Below are positions 17,443 through 25,286 of a DNA stretch of 64,000 nucleotides, piece by piece. The first letter of the stretch is position 1. Each line of letters opens with the position of its first letter. The notes under the pieces are model-generated. The model searched no databases. It had not been told where the DNA came from and was given only the letters and a program-made list of their open reading frames with translations. The position numbers and the translations under genes are program-made. Origin of the DNA: Siccibacter colletis (GTDB lineage Bacteria > Pseudomonadota > Gammaproteobacteria > Enterobacterales > Enterobacteriaceae); assembly GCF_000696575.1 (NCBI RefSeq), contig NZ_JMSQ01000015.1, positions 1 through 64,000 of the forward strand. The letters are read 5' to 3'.

Positions 17443-17678
17443 TGAAGATTATTTATCAGTCAGAGTATGGCGTAGCCGTTTTATCACCCGCAGATTGCGG
17501 ACTTACTGTCCTGGAAATCGGTCAGAAAGACGTGCCGGCAGGTCTGCCATTCTGGTTAGTTAATGAAGCCGTTCTGCCGCTGGATATTCCCCAGGAAGCC
17601 TGGGAGTTGGACGAGGCTGCACTGGGTGAGCCGAGCGGCATTGGCGGAACGTATCGTGAGGTAGCGGGCAATGATTAA
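17442..17678 (+). CDS. Small protein between tail fibre and its chaperone
   Basis: A 78-residue acidic protein. Its ATG overlaps the stop of the tail fibre (TAATG), and its end overlaps the next start by 8 bases. The sequence (MKIIYQSEYGVAVLSPADCG, DVPAGLPFWLVNEAVLP) is common in this slot of enterobacterial prophages. No domain is recognised beyond that. Coupling on both sides suggests a role in fibre maturation or that it is a fibre-associated subunit. Confidence 0.7.
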   Translation: MKIIYQSEYGVAVLSPADCGLTVLEIGQKDVPAGLPFWLVNEAVLPLDIPQEAWELDEAALGEPSGIGGTYREVAGND

Positions 17679-17895
17679 AATCAATCAGGACAAGCTGGCA
17701 GAAATTAAGGCGGAGGAAATTCGCGCCGAGCGTGACCGCCGGATCGCCGAGTGTGACTGGGCAATGATGCCGGACGCGCCCACGGATAAAGAGGCGTGGG
17801 CGGCTTACCGCCAGGCGCTTCGCGATGTTCCACAGCAACATACGTTTCCGCTTGATCCAGTCTGGCCCAGCGCACCGACCAGCGCTGAGAAGTGA
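17671..17895 (+). CDS. Tail fibre assembly chaperone (Phage_tail_APC type)
   Basis: A 74-residue protein. The IAECDWAMMPDAP and YRQALRDVP motifs are the signature of the phage tail assembly chaperone family that helps fold tail fibres. It is the last recognisable phage gene. The next gene to the right (arsC) is convergent and not phage-related, so the right-hand prophage boundary should lie in the 100 bp that follow. Confidence 0.85.
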   Translation: MIKINQDKLAEIKAEEIRAERDRRIAECDWAMMPDAPTDKEAWAAYRQALRDVPQQHTFPLDPVWPSAPTSAEK

Positions 17896-17923
17896 ATGAT
17901 ACTCCCAGCCCTGTAAAAGCTGA

Positions 17924-17952
17924 TTAATGTCCGCTTTGAGCGAAAAGCGGAC
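17924..17952. repeat. 29-bp palindromic repeat, copy 1
   Basis: The core GTCCGCTTT-GAGCGA-AAAGCGGAC forms a perfect 9-bp stem, preceded by TTAAT. The same 29 bases recur at 21002-21030. This copy lies between convergent genes (phage chaperone and arsC). Confidence 0.9.
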
Positions 17953-17978
17953 GCCCGCATAGCGTAAACAGGCGTCCG
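17949..17978. terminator. Hairpin between prophage end and arsC
   Basis: CGGACGCC and GGCGTCCG form an 8-bp stem with a 14-nt loop. On the minus strand it is followed by CTTTTCG, on the plus strand by ATATTTT. It overlaps the 29-bp repeat. It is a plausible, weak bidirectional terminator for convergent genes. Confidence 0.45.
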
Positions 17979-17997
17979 ATATTTTGAAGTGGGTAGA

Positions 17998-18423
17998 TTA
18001 ATTAACCCGCTTCCCCGTTTCGTCAATGACCTTCTCGCCATCCTCTTTGGTAAACGCTCCTTTCTGGCCTTCCGGTAGAATATCCAGCACTATTTCTGAA
18101 GGGCGGCAAAGACGAGTGCCAAGCGGCGTAACGACAATCGGCCGATTAATCAGGATCGGATGTTGAAGCATGAAATCAATCAACTGCTCATCACTAAATT
18201 TCTCTTCATTAAGACCCAGGTGTTCATAAGGCTCAACATTCTTACGCAGTAATGCACGCACCGTAATTCCCATATCTGAAATAAGATTAATCAGCTCATC
18301 ACGGGTCGGTGGCGTATCGAGATAATGAATTATCATCGGTTCGTTGCCGCTGTTACGGATCATCTCCAGCGTGTTGCGTGAGGTGCCACAGGCCGGGTTG
18401 TGATAGATGGTAATATTGCTCAT
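17998..18423 (-). CDS. arsC: Arsenate reductase ArsC (glutaredoxin-dependent)
   Basis: A 141-residue protein, the length of plasmid R773 and E. coli ArsC. It reduces arsenate to arsenite with glutathione and glutaredoxin in the cytoplasm. The catalytic Cys12 sits in HNPACGTSRNTL. The downstream motifs TPPTRDELINLI, LIDFMLQHPILINRPIVV and GTRLCRP match the family. It is the last gene of arsRBC, 12 bases after arsB, and its arsenite product is the substrate of ArsB. There is no sign of disruption. Confidence 0.96.
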   Translation of the reverse strand: MSNITIYHNPACGTSRNTLEMIRNSGNEPMIIHYLDTPPTRDELINLISDMGITVRALLRKNVEPYEHLGLNEEKFSDEQLIDFMLQHPILINRPIVVTPLGTRLCRPSEIVLDILPEGQKGAFTKEDGEKVIDETGKRVN

Positions 18424-18435
18424 ATCAGTATCTCA

Positions 18436-19725
18436 TTACAAAGTGACAGAGAGCCGCCACGCCAGAGCGGCCAGGGTGACAAAAAGCACGGGCACAGTCA
18501 TGACAATGCCGGTACGGAAGTAATATCCCCAGGTGATCGTCATATTTTTCCGGGCAAGCACATGCAGCCACAGCAGGGTTGCCAGACTGCCTATCGGGGT
18601 GATTTTCGGGCCTAAATCACAGCCAATCACATTGGCATAAATCATTGCCTCTTTGACGACGCCAGTCGCCGTACTACCGTCAATCGACAGCGCGCCAATC
18701 AGCACCGTCGGCATATTGTTCATCACTGATGAGAGAAATGCCGTCAGGAAGCCGGTGCCGAACGTCGCTGCCCATAACCCCTTGTCTGCCAGCAGATTCA
18801 GCACACCAGACAGGTACTCCGTGAGCCCTGCATTGCGCAGGCCATAGACCACGAGGTACATGCCCAGCGAGAAAATAACGATCTGCCATGGCGCACCGCG
18901 CAGGACTTTCCCGGTGTTGATGGCATGGCCTCGTTTCGCCACCACAAACAGCACTGCTGCGCCAGCCGCCGCTATTGCACTGACCGGGATCCCCAGCGGC
19001 TCCAGAACAAAGAAACCGACAAGCAGCAATAACAGGACAATCCAGCCCGCCCTGAAGGTTGCCGGATCCTTGATTGCACTGGAAGGCTTCTTCAGCAGCG
19101 AAACGTCATACGTTGCCGGAATATCCCTGCGGAAGAAGAAATGCAGCATGATCAGCGTGGCCGCAATCGCTGCCGCATCCACGGGGATCATAACGGAAGC
19201 GTACTGCGTAAAGCCCAGACCGAAGAAGTCCGCCGAGACGATATTAACCAGGTTAGAAACAATGAGCGGCAGGCTGGCCGTATCTGCAATAAATCCTGCA
19301 GCCATGACAAAGGCCAGTGTCGTGCCCTGGCTGAACCCCAGTGCGAGCAGCATCGCAATCACAATCGGCGTCAGGATCAGCGCGGCGCCGTCATTGGCAA
19401 ACAACGCAGCAACAGCGGCACCGAGCAAGACTATCCAGGTGAACAGCAGGCGGCCACGTCCGTTACCCCAGCGGGAGACGTGCAGTGCGGCCCATTCAAA
19501 GAAGCCGGACTCATCGAGCAGCAGGCTGATGATGATGACCGCAATAAATGCCGCTGTCGCGTTCCAGACGATATTCCAGACAACGGGAATATCAGCGACA
19601 TGGATGACACCGGCTCCCAGCGCCAGCACAGCGCCGATACTCGCGCTCCAGCCAATACTCAGGCCTCCGGGTTGCCAGATCACCAGTACCAGCGTCAGAA
19701 AAAATATACTCCCTGCCAAAAGCAT
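18436..19725 (-). CDS. arsB: Arsenite efflux pump ArsB
   Basis: A 429-residue inner-membrane antiporter that exports arsenite and antimonite. The start at 19725 ([11 protein letters not shown]) is chosen over an upstream ATG because it aligns with known ArsB proteins and has a GGAG site 7 bases away. About 12 membrane segments are visible. Conserved blocks include [40 protein letters not shown] and [20 protein letters not shown]. No arsA ATPase gene is present, so the pump should run on the proton gradient. It lies between arsR (44 bases upstream) and arsC. Confidence 0.96.
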   Translation of the reverse strand: MLLAGSIFFLTLVLVIWQPGGLSIGWSASIGAVLALGAGVIHVADIPVVWNIVWNATAAFIAVIIISLLLDESGFFEWAALHVSRWGNGRGRLLFTWIVLLGAAVAALFANDGAALILTPIVIAMLLALGFSQGTTLAFVMAAGFIADTASLPLIVSNLVNIVSADFFGLGFTQYASVMIPVDAAAIAATLIMLHFFFRRDIPATYDVSLLKKPSSAIKDPATFRAGWIVLLLLLVGFFVLEPLGIPVSAIAAAGAAVLFVVAKRGHAINTGKVLRGAPWQIVIFSLGMYLVVYGLRNAGLTEYLSGVLNLLADKGLWAATFGTGFLTAFLSSVMNNMPTVLIGALSIDGSTATGVVKEAMIYANVIGCDLGPKITPIGSLATLLWLHVLARKNMTITWGYYFRTGIVMTVPVLFVTLAALAWRLSVTL

Positions 19726-19769
19726 CTCAGACTCCATCATATATGATTATGTAAATATGTTTTCCTACC

Positions 19770-20090
19770 TCAGCAGGAGGTGCAGGCTGATTTATCCAGC
19801 CATTCACGCACATCCTCCCGCATACACTGCCAGGACGTTGTGATTGTCTCAGCTGCCCACGCCGGTATGTGGGGTGACAGACGATAGTGGATCCATTTGC
19901 CTTCACGACGGTCAAGAACCAGCCCAGCATCGCGAAGGATAGCCATATGTCGCGAGATTTTTGGCTGCGATTCGGAGGTGGCCGCGCAGATATCGCAGAC
20001 GCACAGTTCACCGGACTCCCGGAGAAGCATGACGATGGCAAGCCGTGTTTCATCCGAGAGGATTTTGAAAAGCTGAACAGGTTGTAGCAT
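19770..20090 (-). CDS. arsR: Arsenic-responsive repressor ArsR
   Basis: A 106-residue ArsR/SmtB winged-helix repressor. The arsenite-binding Cys cluster is in ELCVCDIC, in the DNA-recognition helix region, followed by SQPKISRHMAILRDAGLV. The C-terminus ends in CTSC, which adds a further possible thiol pair. It is the first gene of arsRBC and diverges from arsH; the 26-bp dyad between them is the likely operator. Confidence 0.95.
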   Translation of the reverse strand: MLQPVQLFKILSDETRLAIVMLLRESGELCVCDICAATSESQPKISRHMAILRDAGLVLDRREGKWIHYRLSPHIPAWAAETITTSWQCMREDVREWLDKSACTSC

Positions 20091-20112
20091 TTATCACTCC
20101 GTTCCCTTTAGA

Positions 20113-20138
20113 ATACATATATGTTAAATCATATGTAT
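20113..20138. promoter_or_regulatory. ArsR operator candidate
   Basis: ATACATAT and ATATGTAT form perfect 8-bp inverted arms around a 10-bp centre, in the 85-bp space between the divergent arsR and arsH. Position and symmetry suggest a shared ArsR operator; binding is inferred. Confidence 0.6.
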
Positions 20139-20175
20139 CAATTTTAAAATCACCTGTTCTCTCCGGAGGAGAAAA

Positions 20176-20874
20176 ATGGAACAATTTCCTGCCCTGAACA
20201 CCGAATGCTTTGATCAACACATCACGGAACGCCTGCACCTGCAGGAGCCGCCACGGATTCTGATCCTGTATGGCTCAGTAAGAGAGCGCTCCTACAGCCG
20301 TTTTGCCGCGGAAGAAGCTGGTCGCCTGCTGACGGCGATGGGCGCGGAGGTAAAACTCTTTAACCCCTCCGGTTTACCCCTGCCGGATGATGCGCCGGAC
20401 ACGCACCCTAAAGTCACCGAGCTACGCGGCCTGGTCAGATGGTGTGACGGGATGGTGTGGAGTTCTCCGGAACGGCACGGGGCTATGAGCGCAGTTATGA
20501 AGGCGCAGATTGACTGGATACCCTTAAGTGAAGGCGCGGTTCGTCCTTCGCAGGGCAAAACACTTGCGGTAATGCAGGTCTGCGGTGGTTCCCAGTCCTT
20601 CAATGCAGTGAACCAGATGCGTATTCTGGGCCGCTGGATGCGGATGTTTACGATCCCCAACCAGTCTTCCGTAGCCAAGGCATGGCAAGAGTTCGACGAA
20701 AACGGCCGAATGAAACCTTCGTCATGGTATGACCGCATCGTCGATGTAGCCGAGGAGCTGTTTAAAATCACACTGCTGCTTAAGGGACAAACCGGTTATC
20801 TTGCGGATCGTTACAGCGAGCGAAAAGAGAGCCATCAGGAGCTTTCATCCCGTGTCAATCAGGACAAAATATAA
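20176..20874 (+). CDS. arsH: ArsH, NADPH-dependent FMN reductase / organoarsenical oxidase
   Basis: A 232-residue flavodoxin-like protein. The FMN phosphate-binding loop is [14 protein letters not shown], and the family motif [20 protein letters not shown] and the [12 protein letters not shown] loop are clear. ArsH oxidises trivalent methylated and aromatic arsenicals to less toxic pentavalent forms; earlier work also showed quinone and azo reductase activity. It diverges from arsRBC, the arsHRBC layout known from Yersinia and other enterics. The start at 20176 follows GGAGGAG. Confidence 0.94.
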   Translation: MEQFPALNTECFDQHITERLHLQEPPRILILYGSVRERSYSRFAAEEAGRLLTAMGAEVKLFNPSGLPLPDDAPDTHPKVTELRGLVRWCDGMVWSSPERHGAMSAVMKAQIDWIPLSEGAVRPSQGKTLAVMQVCGGSQSFNAVNQMRILGRWMRMFTIPNQSSVAKAWQEFDENGRMKPSSWYDRIVDVAEELFKITLLLKGQTGYLADRYSERKESHQELSSRVNQDKI

Positions 20875-21001
20875 CGTCTGTTCTTCGTGAATCCATACTG
20901 CATGAGCCTAACAACGTCCGCTATTGGCACAGAGCAGATGTTCAACACTTTTTTTAGCGGTGCGTCATCAGGCGAGTGCCCAGGTGCTGAATTATGATGT
21001 G

Positions 21002-21030
21002 TTAATGTCCGCTTTGAGCGAAAAGCGGAC
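21002..21030. repeat. 29-bp palindromic repeat, copy 2
   Basis: It is identical over 29 bases to 17924-17952 and again lies between convergent genes (arsH and the B3/B4-domain gene). A degenerate relative (GTCCGCTATTGGCACAGAGC) lies just upstream, from about 20913. Confidence 0.9.
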
Positions 21031-21055
21031 CCATAAGCGTTTCTCATGAATGATA

Positions 21056-21751
21056 TTACTGCTGTTGTTCTTCGATGAGAGCAACTCCAAACCACAGACC
21101 AGGCATCATTTTTTCAAGGCCTTCGGTCAGCATCTTCCCGGCATCGTGAAGCGCCTCCAGCGGCATCTGCGGCAGACTCTCAAGAATAAACCACATTTGC
21201 TGAGCTTCCACGCCTAAGCGGGTTCTGATCCCCTGTCGCCAGTTCCAGCGACGGCAGGTCACGCCGGTATCATCACACCAGATAACCTCGCCTTGTGAAG
21301 GATATTCAACGGCGCTCTCCCCCTCTTTAACAGTATCAAAAGGCTCGGTGCCTTTTGCTACAGTCAGACGCGGAGGCCCCTGATAGGCAGAGATATTCTC
21401 CCCGCCAACCGGAACGGCGTAGCGGAGGCTAACGGCATTATAAAGATCAACGATGGGATCGAGTGACGGCATCGTTCCGTCACGTAATACGCGCTTACGT
21501 AAAGCATCCGCTGAGCAAGGGGTGCGTTTAGGTTTAGCACCAAATTTCTGAAAAACGTCGGCCCATGCGGTCAGATGAGTTTCAGCCCATTGAGGTTCAC
21601 CAGCCAGAACCGCTTCACAGGCTTCCCGCAGCGCCGTTTCTCCAGTATCTGGGTTAAGCACTGGCGCAGCTTTTACGAAGATACTGAGTGCCCGAAAACC
21701 GGGAGCAATGCGGTAAATTTCAGGGGTAATTGACGGAGAGACTGTTAACAC
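21056..21751 (-). CDS. B3/B4 tRNA-binding-domain protein
   Basis: A 231-residue protein. GTG 21751 is chosen because AGGA lies 8 bases upstream and the product then begins directly at the conserved region; longer in-frame starts run into the divergent promoter. It matches stand-alone B3/B4-domain proteins, homologous to the editing region of phenylalanyl-tRNA synthetase beta chain. Recognisable blocks are RIAPGFRALSIFVKA, PSLDPIVDLYNAVSLRYAVP and VIWCDDTGVTCRRWNWRQG. Trans-editing of mischarged tRNA or amino-acid binding is the family expectation, not proven. It is divergent from an XRE-cupin regulator, a frequent pairing for this family. Confidence 0.8.
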   Translation of the reverse strand: MLTVSPSITPEIYRIAPGFRALSIFVKAAPVLNPDTGETALREACEAVLAGEPQWAETHLTAWADVFQKFGAKPKRTPCSADALRKRVLRDGTMPSLDPIVDLYNAVSLRYAVPVGGENISAYQGPPRLTVAKGTEPFDTVKEGESAVEYPSQGEVIWCDDTGVTCRRWNWRQGIRTRLGVEAQQMWFILESLPQMPLEALHDAGKMLTEGLEKMMPGLWFGVALIEEQQQ

Positions 21752-21763
21752 GAGATAATCCTG

Positions 21764-21821
21764 TAATGACCAATTTATTATATGATAATGACCAGTGACC
21801 AAAAAAGTCAATTTAATGACC
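21764..21821. promoter_or_regulatory. Three TAATGACC direct repeats in divergent promoter
   Basis: TAATGACC occurs at 21764, 21786 and 21814 in the space between the divergent B3/B4 and XRE-cupin genes. The spacing is 22 and 28 bp; the third copy includes the XRE start codon. A further TGACC lies at 21796. It is a plausible operator array for the adjacent regulator. Confidence 0.45.
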
Positions 21822-22397
21822 GATGTGAGTTCTATCGTCAGCACCGTGAATGAAGCCGTATCTCAGCGGATTAAGCTGTATCGTAAGCAAAAGAAAATAT
21901 CACTCGATGAACTTTCCCGTCGGACGGGCGTAAGCAAAGGAGCGCTAGTTGAGATTGAGGGATGCCGTGCAAATCCCAGCATAGCCCTGTTATGCCGCCT
22001 GGCTGCCGCGATGGGCGTTTCGGTGGCTGATTTTGTGGATGTCAGCGCCAAACCGACCGTGCATCTCATTGCTGAAGATGAGATCCCGGAGTTGTGGAAA
22101 GGTGAGAAGGGTGGGCGCGCAAGGTTGCTGGCAGGGTCGGGTGGCCCTGATATGACCGAGCTCTGGATGTGGGAAATGCTGCCGGGGGAGAAGTTTGCTT
22201 CCCCTGGCCACACGGAAGGAACGCTGGAGCTATTTTATGTTAAAGAGGGCACGCTTACTCTGGGTGTACAGGACCATCTGTATCTTGTAAAGATGGGGTG
22301 TTCGGCAACGGCCAGAACGGACGTTCCTCATTTCTATGAGAACTGTGGAGAAAGCCCATTGGTTTTCATCATGACAGTACATGAAAAAGCATCCTGA
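21816..22397 (+). CDS. XRE-family regulator with C-terminal cupin
   Basis: A 193-residue protein. The N-terminal helix-turn-helix (about residues 17-72) contains KKISLDELSRRTGVSKGAL and ANPSIALLCRLAAAMGVSV. The C-terminal cupin_2-like barrel (about 100-185) contains ASPGHTEGTLELFYVKEGTL. This architecture senses small molecules through the cupin and represses adjacent genes. Its neighbour across a 64-bp divergent gap is the B3/B4 protein, the likely target. GTG 21795 is an alternative start seven codons upstream. Confidence 0.88.
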   Translation: MTDVSSIVSTVNEAVSQRIKLYRKQKKISLDELSRRTGVSKGALVEIEGCRANPSIALLCRLAAAMGVSVADFVDVSAKPTVHLIAEDEIPELWKGEKGGRARLLAGSGGPDMTELWMWEMLPGEKFASPGHTEGTLELFYVKEGTLTLGVQDHLYLVKMGCSATARTDVPHFYENCGESPLVFIMTVHEKAS

Positions 22398-22473
22398 GTG
22401 TGGCGCAATATAGAAACCAGCCCTCAGCATTATGGCTTGTCTCATCACAACTGAGTGCAAAAGGATACCTTCA

Positions 22474-22935
22474 GTGAATAATCAGCATCTGAGTTTTACA
22501 AAGGATAAGTTTACTGTCACAACCGATCCTGGCTTTTTTCAGCTGGAAGCCATTCACAGTTACCTCTCGCAATCGTCCTGGGCTCCTGATATTGATGCTG
22601 AAACGGTTAGAATATCCGTCCAGAACAGCCTTTGCTTTGCGCTTCTTGATGGAACAAAACAAATCGGCTTCGCCCGTCTGGTCACAGACTATGCCACGTT
22701 TGGTTATTTGTGCGACGTCTACGTGCTGAACGATTATCAGAAAAGTGGCCTCGGTCGTTGGCTGATTGAATGCTGTCACGCCCATCCGTTAATGTCACGC
22801 CTGCGACGGATAATGCTGGTCACCGACAGCGCGCCCTGGCTGTATCAGAAACTTGGGTATCACCCGTCGAACCGACCAGACTTTGTCTGGCAAATCAATC
22901 GACCAGACATTTATCGTAAAAACGAAGGTAAATAA
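22474..22935 (+). CDS. GNAT-family N-acetyltransferase
   Basis: A 153-residue protein. GTG 22474 is preferred because an AAGGA site lies 8 bases upstream; an ATG at 22432 would add 14 residues with a poorer site. It has the acetyl-CoA-binding signature QKSGLGRWL (Q/R-x-x-G-x-G/A), followed by RIMLVTDSAPWLYQKLGYHP, typical of the small GNAT group that ends with W-Q-I-N. The substrate is unknown. It lies 76 bases after the XRE-cupin gene and may be read from it. Confidence 0.85.
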   Translation: MNNQHLSFTKDKFTVTTDPGFFQLEAIHSYLSQSSWAPDIDAETVRISVQNSLCFALLDGTKQIGFARLVTDYATFGYLCDVYVLNDYQKSGLGRWLIECCHAHPLMSRLRRIMLVTDSAPWLYQKLGYHPSNRPDFVWQINRPDIYRKNEGK

Positions 22936-23148
22936 CTACCTTTCGGAGAGTAATGACAAATGTCACTCCGTAGGGCTGCCACCTCTGCTCAAGAAGAATT
23001 TGCCATATTCACGAAACAAACTTTGCGACGTCCGCTCCTCGCACAAAGCTGTCGGGCGTTATTTTCGGCGATAGACATCCACGCCAAGCCCACCGGCGCG
23101 CACTGAAATGTTAGGCCGCTTCGTATCGATTCCCTTCATTAGTAAAGC

Positions 23149-23168
23149 CACTGTATATGAATACAGTA
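23149..23168 (+). promoter_or_regulatory. LexA (SOS) box
   Basis: CACTGTATATGAATACAGTA matches the E. coli LexA consensus TACTGTATATATATACAGTA at all but two positions. The invariant CTG-N10-CAG is intact. It overlaps likely promoter elements 18 bp upstream of a ribosome-binding site and ATG. Confidence 0.8.
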
Positions 23169-23186
23169 ATAATTTAGGAGGCTAAT

Positions 23187-23285
23187 ATGGGCAGAATAAG
23201 TGAAATAGGCTTTGCCTTCGACGCAGCGATAAGAATTGTAGCTTACCTTAACATCCCGAACTCCACTCGTCGGATACTCGAATAG
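23187..23285 (+). CDS. SOS-box-associated 32-residue small protein (candidate)
   Basis: An ATG at 23187 follows an AGGAGG site 7 bases upstream and opens a 32-codon frame ending in TAG. The product has a polar N-terminus (MGRISE), an amphipathic stretch (IGFAFDAAIRIVAYLNIP) and a basic end (STRRILE). It matches no family I know. The LexA box directly upstream makes damage-induced expression likely. Size, SOS control and partial self-complementarity downstream recall small SOS-induced toxins such as TisB and DinQ, but the sequence is not related to them. It could also be the start of a decayed longer gene. Confidence 0.45.
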   Translation: MGRISEIGFAFDAAIRIVAYLNIPNSTRRILE

Positions 23286-23338
23286 AGTGGCAAGAGTTTG
23301 ATCTTGAAAGAGCGTAACGGTAAGTGTTGGGATGTTAA
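23248..23338. repeat. Inverted repeat spanning the end of the micro-ORF
   Basis: TTAACATCCCGAAC (23248-23261) pairs with GTTGGGATGTTAA (23326-23338) with one mismatch. Nested inside, CCACTC (23263-23268) pairs with GAGTGG (23285-23290). A transcript would fold the 3' half of the small ORF into a long hairpin. Confidence 0.6.
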
Positions 23339-23552
23339 TTAATGGGTGAATTTGGAGTTAACTTGATGATTTGAAAAGGATAAATCGGGGTGGGACGTAA
23401 ACAGGAATCGTTTTCGGTCTTTTTTTATCTGTTGCCTGAGGCCTTTCCAGTACGGAGGGCGCTTCCCGTAAACCCATTCCGAACGGCCACCGGCTGCGAT
23501 AAACCATACCATATACCGCGGTGTATGCGTCCAGGGATTTTTCAGCTGAATG

Positions 23553-24722
23553 TTAAATTTCTTTCTCCGGCGATTTCCCGGATAACCGCGCCGCGCTTCG
23601 CTCAGGCGTTATTCCCGCAAGACCCAGCCCCAGCACACAGAACGCTATTAGCGCCGTCGCTGCGCCCGCATCGTTATACAGTAGCCCGAACAGCATCGAT
23701 CCGATGACCTGACCCACCGCCAGCATAAAGAACGCCAGCCCCACGCCGGACGCAGGCGCATCAGGCGCGGCGTTGGCCCCGTGCACCAGCAGCACCCCGG
23801 AAAGCGTAATGTAACCCGCCCCGCACAGGGCCACCGCCGGGATCAGCCAGCCGTTAAAGCCCTGAGTAAAGGCCAGCGCCAGCAGCGGGAGCGCCATTGC
23901 CAGTTGGGCAACGCGATAGATGCCCGTCAGGCCGAAGCGCGCCGCTGCCGGGCCGGTGAAAACGCCAAGCACGCCGGCCCCGCCGCTCACCAGCCACAGC
24001 AAGCTGGCCGCCTGGTCATCTACCCGCACATGTTGACGCAGTACCTCGGGGCCGAAGCTCCACCAGGCGGCGCTGGCGATACCGCTGACCAGGGCAATCG
24101 TCGCCAGACGGCGCATCACCGGCTGACGCAACCGGGAAATAATCCCGGCGTCAGGCGAGGCGGGCGTATCGCTGCGTCCGGGTAGCCAGCGCAGGAGTGG
24201 GATCAGGCAGAGCAGGGCGATAACGGCGAACACCACGCACGCGCTGCGCCAGCCGCCGGGGAGCAGCATCAGCACCGGCACGGAGAGGATAATTCCGCCG
24301 CCGGTGCCGGCATTGATCACCGTATTGACCTGCGGCTGACGGGCAGCACTGATGCAGCGGCTAACCGCCGCAGCAAGCGAGGGGGAGGCGAGGCCGGAGC
24401 TGAGTCCGGCGATAAACAGCCCGGCGGCCAGCATTCCTGGTGAGGCGGCGCTGGCAAGCAGCAGCAGTCCGGCGGCGGCGAACAGCGTTGCCGTGATGCC
24501 GGTCAGGCGCGGGCCAAAACGAGCCGTTACCCGGGAAGCGCTCAGCGAGGCGAGACAGAAAGCCACAAAGCTGCACGCGGCGATAATCCCGGCAATACGC
24601 GGGGAGAAAGGGACGTCCTGCGCGATGTCCGGCAGCATCAGCCCCCAGGAGAAACGTGCCAGGCCATAGGTGACGGCAATCAGCAAGAAGCCGGTGAGGC
24701 TCAGGGCGAGATCATTTCTCAT
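23553..24722 (-). CDS. YbfB/YjiJ-type MFS transporter
   Basis: A 389-residue, about 12-span inner-membrane transporter. The start at 24722 (MRNDLALSLTGF) overlaps the end of the TetR gene. The N-terminus ITYGLARFSWGLMLPDIAQ is typical of the YbfB/YjiJ MFS family, with the usual RVTARFGPRLTG loop between helices 2 and 3. The substrate is unknown; co-transcription with a TetR repressor suggests export of the repressor's ligand. GC is high (many GGC/GCC codons), in contrast to the AT-rich island beside it. Confidence 0.9.
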   Translation of the reverse strand: MRNDLALSLTGFLLIAVTYGLARFSWGLMLPDIAQDVPFSPRIAGIIAACSFVAFCLASLSASRVTARFGPRLTGITATLFAAAGLLLLASAASPGMLAAGLFIAGLSSGLASPSLAAAVSRCISAARQPQVNTVINAGTGGGIILSVPVLMLLPGGWRSACVVFAVIALLCLIPLLRWLPGRSDTPASPDAGIISRLRQPVMRRLATIALVSGIASAAWWSFGPEVLRQHVRVDDQAASLLWLVSGGAGVLGVFTGPAAARFGLTGIYRVAQLAMALPLLALAFTQGFNGWLIPAVALCGAGYITLSGVLLVHGANAAPDAPASGVGLAFFMLAVGQVIGSMLFGLLYNDAGAATALIAFCVLGLGLAGITPERSAARLSGKSPEKEI

Positions 24723-25242
24723 GGTCTTCTCCGCTATGGCGCAGCACCAGCGCAGCGGTGGCAGCCGCCTGGTGCGCGGCATGCGGGCCAACGATCAGCC
24801 CGGCGGTGATAGCGCCCTCAAACAGCATCCAGACTGCGTCCCTGGCGGCGGCTACCGGGATACAGGCGCTAAGGTAGCGGCGCAGCCCATAGCGAAAATC
24901 GAGGGCGTGAGCAGAGAGACGCGCATCCTGCTGGGCATATTCCCCCCAGACCTTGAGAAAAAAGCAGCCTTCGGCACCCTGCACCTGCATCCAGTGCGCC
25001 AGCACGGCAAACAGATGCGGGATGGCGTGCGGATTATCAGGCGGCAGCAGATCGGCGAAAAAACGCTGCTGGCGGGCATCCATCACGGCTTCGGTGAGAT
25101 GGTCGCGGGACGGGAAGTAGCGGTAAAAGGTGCGCGTCGATACCCCGGCCTCGCGGCAGAGTACGTCGGTGCTGGTGGCGTGAAAGCCGTTGGCGTAGAA
25201 CAGCCGCTCAGCGGCGTTGAGAATGTCTTGTCGTTTGTCCAT
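24712..25242 (-). CDS. TetR-family repressor
   Basis: A 176-residue protein. The N-terminal HTH is classic: ILNAAERLFYANGFHATSTD, then GVSTRTFYRYFPSRDHL. The C-terminal ligand domain contains HALDFRYGLRRYLSACIP. It overlaps the MFS gene by 11 bases and is the first gene of the pair. A 24-bp palindrome just upstream of its start is the probable autoregulatory operator. Confidence 0.92.
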   Translation of the reverse strand: MDKRQDILNAAERLFYANGFHATSTDVLCREAGVSTRTFYRYFPSRDHLTEAVMDARQQRFFADLLPPDNPHAIPHLFAVLAHWMQVQGAEGCFFLKVWGEYAQQDARLSAHALDFRYGLRRYLSACIPVAAARDAVWMLFEGAITAGLIVGPHAAHQAAATAALVLRHSGEDHEK

Positions 25243-25248
25243 TCATTA

Positions 25249-25272
25249 AAAGTAAACCGATCGTTTTACTTT
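25249..25272. promoter_or_regulatory. TetR operator palindrome
   Basis: AAAGTAAACCGATCGTTTTACTTT is a 24-bp dyad with only one mismatched pair. It lies 7 bp upstream of the TetR start. The centre CGATCG with T/A-rich arms is a usual TetR-family operator shape. Confidence 0.75.
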
Positions 25273-25286
25273 GGCAAAAAATAGCC

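Larger units (their letters stand above)
22936..23552. other. 617-bp gene-poor island with SOS box and micro-ORF
   Basis: No long gene is supported here. It holds a small hairpin after the acetyltransferase gene, a degenerate GTCCGCT...GCACAAAGC repeat near 23030, a near-consensus LexA box (23149-23168), a 32-codon ORF with a strong ribosome-binding site (23187-23285), and an inverted repeat pairing the ORF with sequence after it (23248-23338). The remainder up to the end of the MFS gene shows nothing recognisable. Confidence 0.6.

Noticed and set aside
18860..19843. 327-codon frame opposite arsB
   Set aside because: Antisense of a highly conserved membrane protein gene; the composition is that of a shadow.
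23390..23707. 105-codon plus-strand frame before the MFS gene end
   Set aside because: It runs antisense into the MFS gene and shows no family features.
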